Notes under the pieces: generated by a model
What the model saw: only the letters and a program-made list of their open reading frames with translations
Databases searched by the model: none
What the model was told of the DNA's origin: nothing
Translations under genes and position numbers: made by a program
Shown here: piece after piece, positions 60,145 to 64,000 of the stretch
Layout of the letters: the number at the start of each line of letters is the position of its first letter
Numbering within the stretch: position 1 is the first letter of the stretch
NCBI RefSeq assembly: GCF_013911085.1
Contig: NZ_JACERN010000033.1
Span: 124,001-188,000 of the forward strand
Reading direction: 5' to 3'
DNA length: 64,000 nucleotides
Origin: Aquitalea aquatica
GTDB lineage: Bacteria > Pseudomonadota > Gammaproteobacteria > Burkholderiales > Chromobacteriaceae

Positions 60145-61413
60145 ATGACCGCTTCCTCTGCACCCACCACCGCTATCGCAGCCACCCTGCCGGAGGCCGG
60201 CCGTTCTCTGAAACAGAAACTGGCCCGCGCCGAGCGTATGAACAAACTCAAGTCCCAGCTGCTGATTCTGCCGCTGGTGCTGTTCATCCTGCTGGTATTC
60301 GTATTGCCGATCACCAGCCTGCTGTTCAAGAGCGTCAACAACCCGGAAGTGGTAGACGCCATGCCGCACACGGTCAAGGCCATCTCCAGCTGGAGCGGCC
60401 GCGCCCTGCCGCCGGAAACCGTCTATGCCGCCGCGGCACAGGATATCCAGCAAGCACACGACGACCAGAAACTGGGTGACCTGGGCAAGCGCCTGAACAT
60501 GGAAGTAGCCGGCTACCGCAGCCTGCTGAACAAGACTGCCCGCGCCCTGCCGATGGACCCTGCCCCCAAATCCTACAAGGAAGCGCTGACCAATCTGGAC
60601 GAGCGCTGGGGTGACCCGGCCTACTGGCAGGCCATCCGCCGCAACACCAGCAGCCAGACCCCGTTCTACCTGCTGGCCTCGCTGGACCACCGTATCGACG
60701 ACCTGGGTGAAATCAGCCGTTCCTCGCCGGACCAGGCCATTTACCTCGACATCTTCACCCGTACTTTCTGGATGAGCCTGGTGGTCACCGCCATCGCCCT
60801 GGCCCTGGCCTACCCGCTGGCCTACCTGCTGGTGAACCTGCCCACCCGCAGCAGCAACCTGCTGATGATTCTGGTACTGCTGCCGTTCTGGACTTCCGTT
60901 CTGGTGCGCGTGGCCGCCTGGATCGTACTGTTGCAATCTGGCGGCCTGATCAACTCCACCCTGGAATGGCTGGGCCTCATCGATCATCCGCTGCAGCTGG
61001 TGTTCAACCGCACCGGCGTGTACATCTCCATGGTGCACATCCTGCTGCCCTTCATGATCCTGCCCATCTACAGCGTGATGAAAGGCATCTCCCCCAGCTA
61101 TATGAAAGCCGCCATCTCGCTGGGTTGCCACCCGTTTGCCAGCTTCTGGCGCGTGTACTTCCCGCAGACCGTGGCCGGCATCAGCGCCGGGGCCCTGCTG
61201 GTGTTCATCCTGTCCATCGGCTACTACATCACCCCGGCCTTGCTGGGCAGCCCGAACGACCAGATGGTGAGCTACTTCGTCGCCTTCTACACCAACACCT
61301 CGATCAACTGGGGCATGGCTACCGCTCTGGGCGGCCTGCTGCTGGCAGCCACTATGATCCTGTACATCGTTTACAACTGGCTGGTGGGCGCCAAGAGCCT
61401 GCGCCTAGGCTGA
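60145..61413 (+). CDS. potB: Polyamine ABC transporter permease (PotB-like)
   Basis: 422 residues, about 130 longer than typical PotB. The first membrane helix (~37-58) is followed by a ~150-residue polar, helix-rich insertion before the five-helix permease core. The coupling loop (MKAAISLGCHPFASFWRVYFPQT) is intact. The insertion should lie outside the membrane, in the periplasm by the usual topology. Followed 28 bases later by the second permease gene. Confidence 0.88.
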   Translation: MTASSAPTTAIAATLPEAGRSLKQKLARAERMNKLKSQLLILPLVLFILLVFVLPITSLLFKSVNNPEVVDAMPHTVKAISSWSGRALPPETVYAAAAQDIQQAHDDQKLGDLGKRLNMEVAGYRSLLNKTARALPMDPAPKSYKEALTNLDERWGDPAYWQAIRRNTSSQTPFYLLASLDHRIDDLGEISRSSPDQAIYLDIFTRTFWMSLVVTAIALALAYPLAYLLVNLPTRSSNLLMILVLLPFWTSVLVRVAAWIVLLQSGGLINSTLEWLGLIDHPLQLVFNRTGVYISMVHILLPFMILPIYSVMKGISPSYMKAAISLGCHPFASFWRVYFPQTVAGISAGALLVFILSIGYYITPALLGSPNDQMVSYFVAFYTNTSINWGMATALGGLLLAATMILYIVYNWLVGAKSLRLG

Positions 61414-61441
61414 TCCTCACCCTTTCCCGGAGACATAAAAC

Positions 61442-62260
61442 ATGCTGAACCCGACCATGTCGCCCATCGAAAAGGTGTGGCACTACGTACTGCGCATCAC
61501 CAGCGGCCTGACCTTGCTCTTCCTGATCATGCCGGTGCTGGTCATCATCCCGCTGTCCTTCAACGAGGGTTCCTTCCTGGTGTACCCGCTGACCGGCTTC
61601 TCCTTCCGCTGGTATCAGGACCTGTTCAGCGCACCGGAGTGGATCCGCTCCTTGCAAAACAGCATGATCGTGGCCCCGGCCGCCACTGTGCTGGCCATGG
61701 TGCTGGGTACGCTGGCCTCCATCGGCCTGACCCGTGGTGAATTCCGTGGCAAGGGCATCATCATGTTCCTGCTGATTTCGCCCATGGTGGTGCCGGTGGT
61801 AATTGTCGGTGTGGCCAGCTACCTGTTCTTTGCCCCGCTGGGCATGGACAACAGCTATACCACGCTGATCCTGGAGCATGCCGCGCTGGGCGTACCCTTC
61901 GTCATCATCACGGTGACTGCCACTCTGCAGGGCTACAACCACAACCTGACCCGTGCGGCGGCCAACCTCGGCGCGTCACCGATTACCGCCTTCTTCCGCA
62001 TCACGCTGCCGCTGATCGCACCGGGGGTGATTTCCGGCGCACTGTTCGCCTTTGCCACGTCCTTCGACGAAGTAGTAGTGACGCTGTTCCTGGCTGGCCC
62101 GGAACAGGCCACCCTGCCGCGCCAGATGTTCAGCGGCATTCGTGAAAACCTCAGCCCCACCATTGCTGCCGCTGCCACGCTGCTGATCGGCTTCTCCATC
62201 CTGCTGCTGCTGACGCTGGAATGGTTGCGCGGTCGCAGTGAGCGCCTGCGCACCAGCTAA
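61442..62260 (+). CDS. potC: Polyamine ABC transporter permease (PotC-like)
   Basis: 272 residues, six hydrophobic segments, coupling-loop motif AAANLGASPITAFFRITLPL about residues 178-197. C-terminal part of the PotABCD-type importer with the ATPase, binding protein and PotB-like permease upstream. The plus-strand terminator after it closes the operon. Confidence 0.92.
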   Translation: MLNPTMSPIEKVWHYVLRITSGLTLLFLIMPVLVIIPLSFNEGSFLVYPLTGFSFRWYQDLFSAPEWIRSLQNSMIVAPAATVLAMVLGTLASIGLTRGEFRGKGIIMFLLISPMVVPVVIVGVASYLFFAPLGMDNSYTTLILEHAALGVPFVIITVTATLQGYNHNLTRAAANLGASPITAFFRITLPLIAPGVISGALFAFATSFDEVVVTLFLAGPEQATLPRQMFSGIRENLSPTIAAAATLLIGFSILLLLTLEWLRGRSERLRTS

Positions 62261-62293
62261 AGCTGACGATTCCCTCATCTGCTCCATCCATTA

Positions 62294-62327
62294 CAGGCCG
62301 GCCTTAACAAGTCGGCCTGATTTTTAT
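62294..62327 (+). terminator. Terminator of the pot operon
   Basis: CAGGCCG and CGGCCTG form a stem around a 12-base loop, followed by ATTTTTAT. Confidence 0.75.
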
Positions 62328-62442
62328 CAAGCAATCACTATTTAATACCCAGACAAAACCGCCCTTGGTTGCAATCCTCCGCCAGCAGCATACTATTCAG
62401 ATAGTCTGCGTTCATTGCGCCCATTTCCCTGCCCGTTTGTTT

Positions 62443-63993
62443 ATGCGACTTATCTCGGCTTTAAGCCTGATTTTTCTAAGCAACACCCTGCTTGCCGGCC
62501 CAGGCATCGACTCTGCCACCTGGGAATATCAGGTGAAGCCGGGGGATTCGCTGTGGTCGTTTGCTGACCAGCACTTATCCTCCCCCGCCTATGTGCCACG
62601 CCTGCAAAGCCTCAATCACATTGCCGACCCCTACCGCCTGACACCGGGCAGCCGTATCAAAGTGCCTTATCCCTGGGTACGGCAACATCCGTCCACAGCG
62701 CAAATCGAAGAGTTTTCCGGAGAAGTCAGCGCGCACGACGCCAAGGGCAAACCGCTACCCATCAACAAGGAAACACGCTACCCGAAAGGCGTGCAGTTCC
62801 AGACCGGCAACGACGCCATGCTCAAGCTGCGCTTCGAAGACGGCTCCACCCTGCTGCTGAACGCCAACTCCAGCGCCCAGCTACAAAACGAAATCTACTA
62901 TCCCAGCACCGGCTCGGCCAAAACCGAAATCAAGCTGGACAAGGGCAATGCCGGCAGCTCGGTCATTCCCAACATCCTGATGCCCAACCGCTACCAGATT
63001 CGCACGCCATCGGCCGTCACCACCGTGCGTGGCACCGAATTCCGCGTCAATACCGAATCCAGCGACTCCACGCTGACCGAAGTACTACGCGGCAAGGTCA
63101 GCGTCAGCAGCAAGAACAAGGGTCAGGTCGATGTTCCGGCCGGCTTTGGCACATTGGCTTCAGGCTCCAGCAAACCCACCGTACCTGAAGCCCTGCCCGC
63201 CGCACCGGACCTGGGCCAGCTGCCAGCAGCCAGCAGCTTTAATCCGCCGCTGCTCAAATGGACTGGCGACCAGCAGGCCGTGGCTTACCGCATCAAGCTG
63301 CGCGGGCCTGGCGAGCATGGACGCCTGCTGGCCGAGCGCACGGTTGCGGCACCGCAGCTGTTCCCGGCACTGCCGGCTAATGGCGAATACCTGCTATCGG
63401 CACGGGCGCGCAACCAGCATGGCCTGGAAGGCTTTGACAGCAGCAAAACCTTCACCTTGAATGCCTTCCCGCCACCGCCACTGCTGTTCGGCACCGACGG
63501 TCCGCAGGAAATCCGCAGTCAGACCCTGCCACTCAAGCTGCTGGCCAGTCCGCAGCAGCCATTGCAACTGCAAGTCTCCCGCAGCAGCGACTTTGCCTCT
63601 GTCAGTCAGAACCTCACGCTGCAGGATGGTGACATCACCCTGCAGCTGCCGGACAAGGGCCAGTGGTTCTGGCGCGTGGCCCGGCTGGATGGCAAGGGGC
63701 AGCCCGGCCCCTTCAGCGATGCCCAGCAGGTCGTGGTCAAAGGCCTGTTCTCGAGCATCAACGACAACGCGCCCGCGCTGCTGGGCCGGCGTTATCCAGT
63801 CAACGGTGCGCGCTATACACTGAAACTGGCGGACAATCCGGCCATGCACAACATCAGCTACCGCGACACCCAGCCACAGCCGGCCTGGCTGCTGGACAAA
63901 CTGCCACGCGGCCAGTACTTTGCCCAACTCGAAGTCAACGGAGATGATGGATATCACGCGGTGGAAGCGATTGAAAAAATCAACATCCAATAA
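62443..63993 (+). CDS. LysM-FecR domain exported protein
   Basis: 516 residues. The start at 62443 gives a signal peptide (hydrophobic ISALSLIFLSNTLLA). A LysM peptidoglycan-binding domain (~27-75: YQVKPGDSLWSFADQHL, SRIKVPYPW) is followed by a FecR/sigma-factor-regulator-like beta domain (~90-230: TGNDAMLKLRFEDGSTLLL, TPSAVTTVRGTEFRV) and repeated Ig/fibronectin-like segments to the end. Such LysM-FecR proteins are periplasmic or surface proteins; a link to iron signalling should not be assumed because no sigma factor or TonB receptor is nearby. Complete in the window. Confidence 0.88.
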   Translation: MRLISALSLIFLSNTLLAGPGIDSATWEYQVKPGDSLWSFADQHLSSPAYVPRLQSLNHIADPYRLTPGSRIKVPYPWVRQHPSTAQIEEFSGEVSAHDAKGKPLPINKETRYPKGVQFQTGNDAMLKLRFEDGSTLLLNANSSAQLQNEIYYPSTGSAKTEIKLDKGNAGSSVIPNILMPNRYQIRTPSAVTTVRGTEFRVNTESSDSTLTEVLRGKVSVSSKNKGQVDVPAGFGTLASGSSKPTVPEALPAAPDLGQLPAASSFNPPLLKWTGDQQAVAYRIKLRGPGEHGRLLAERTVAAPQLFPALPANGEYLLSARARNQHGLEGFDSSKTFTLNAFPPPPLLFGTDGPQEIRSQTLPLKLLASPQQPLQLQVSRSSDFASVSQNLTLQDGDITLQLPDKGQWFWRVARLDGKGQPGPFSDAQQVVVKGLFSSINDNAPALLGRRYPVNGARYTLKLADNPAMHNISYRDTQPQPAWLLDKLPRGQYFAQLEVNGDDGYHAVEAIEKINIQ

Positions 63994-64000
63994 GCAATCG

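Noticed and set aside
1-64000. CRISPR arrays, rRNA and tRNA genes
   Set aside because: No regular repeat-spacer series, no rRNA-like stretches and no cloverleaf with a T-arm GTTCRA motif was recognised; a covariance-model scan would settle tRNAs.

Overview
The window reads as chromosomal DNA of a GC-rich, motile-lifestyle betaproteobacterium, most likely of the Neisseriales (Chromobacterium/Aquitalea type). The basis is the dacA-ybeD-lipB-lipA block, a complete biotin-independent malonate decarboxylase operon, DctBD, a polyamine ABC importer and codon use rich in G/C at third positions. No rRNA, tRNA or CRISPR array was recognised. The assignment to a group is inference from gene content only.

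Left island (1 to about 7505). This stretch is visibly richer in A/T than the rest. It opens with the 3' part of a TniQ-like gene and closes with a TnsE-like gene plus three 20-bp-phased iterons that end in TGTCA directly beside the lipA stop codon. Between them lie a DNA adenine methylase, two paralogous ParB-fold proteins with long C-terminal helical domains, and an XRE regulator with two operator-like dyads. I read it as a Tn7-like transposon end carrying a defence-like cargo, inserted immediately downstream of lipA.

Core and signalling (7507 to 18656). Lipoate synthesis, a D,D-carboxypeptidase, threonine dehydratase, phosphoglycolate phosphatase and small unknown genes are followed by a convergent rpfR/rpfF pair: a BDSF-type fatty-acid signal synthase and its PAS-GGDEF-EAL receptor.

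Carbon use (18935 to 31600). mdcR-mdcABCDEGH encode malonate decarboxylation. A divergent GntR-controlled operon (SDR, hydroxylysine-kinase-like kinase, class III aminotransferase/phospho-lyase) follows. An AEC-family carrier is transcribed away from the next operon.

Dicarboxylate block (30659 to 45624). The AEC carrier and a three-gene operon (SdhB-like Fe-S protein, fumarate-reductase-like flavoprotein, NuoF-like NADH/FMN protein) share a divergent intergenic region with two sigma-54 promoters and four CGG-N4-CCG dyads arranged as two pairs. DctBD and a malic enzyme-AspT-type exporter operon lie nearby, and the latter operon has its own sigma-54 promoter and a similar UAS pair. Together they suggest a DctD-controlled C4-dicarboxylate module: uptake, malate decarboxylation, NADH-driven fumarate reduction in the cytoplasm, and succinate export. 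Between them are a YbaK deacylase, a PAS relic and an AT-rich diguanylate cyclase.

Right part (46183 to 63993). A LysR regulator faces an operon of three tandem RraA-family aldolases, an aspartate-type aminotransferase and an alpha/beta hydrolase. Then come a DUF1254/DUF1214 secreted protein, an anaerobic ribonucleotide reductase whose glycyl-radical segment is a separate small gene, a PotABCD-type polyamine importer, and a LysM-FecR surface protein.
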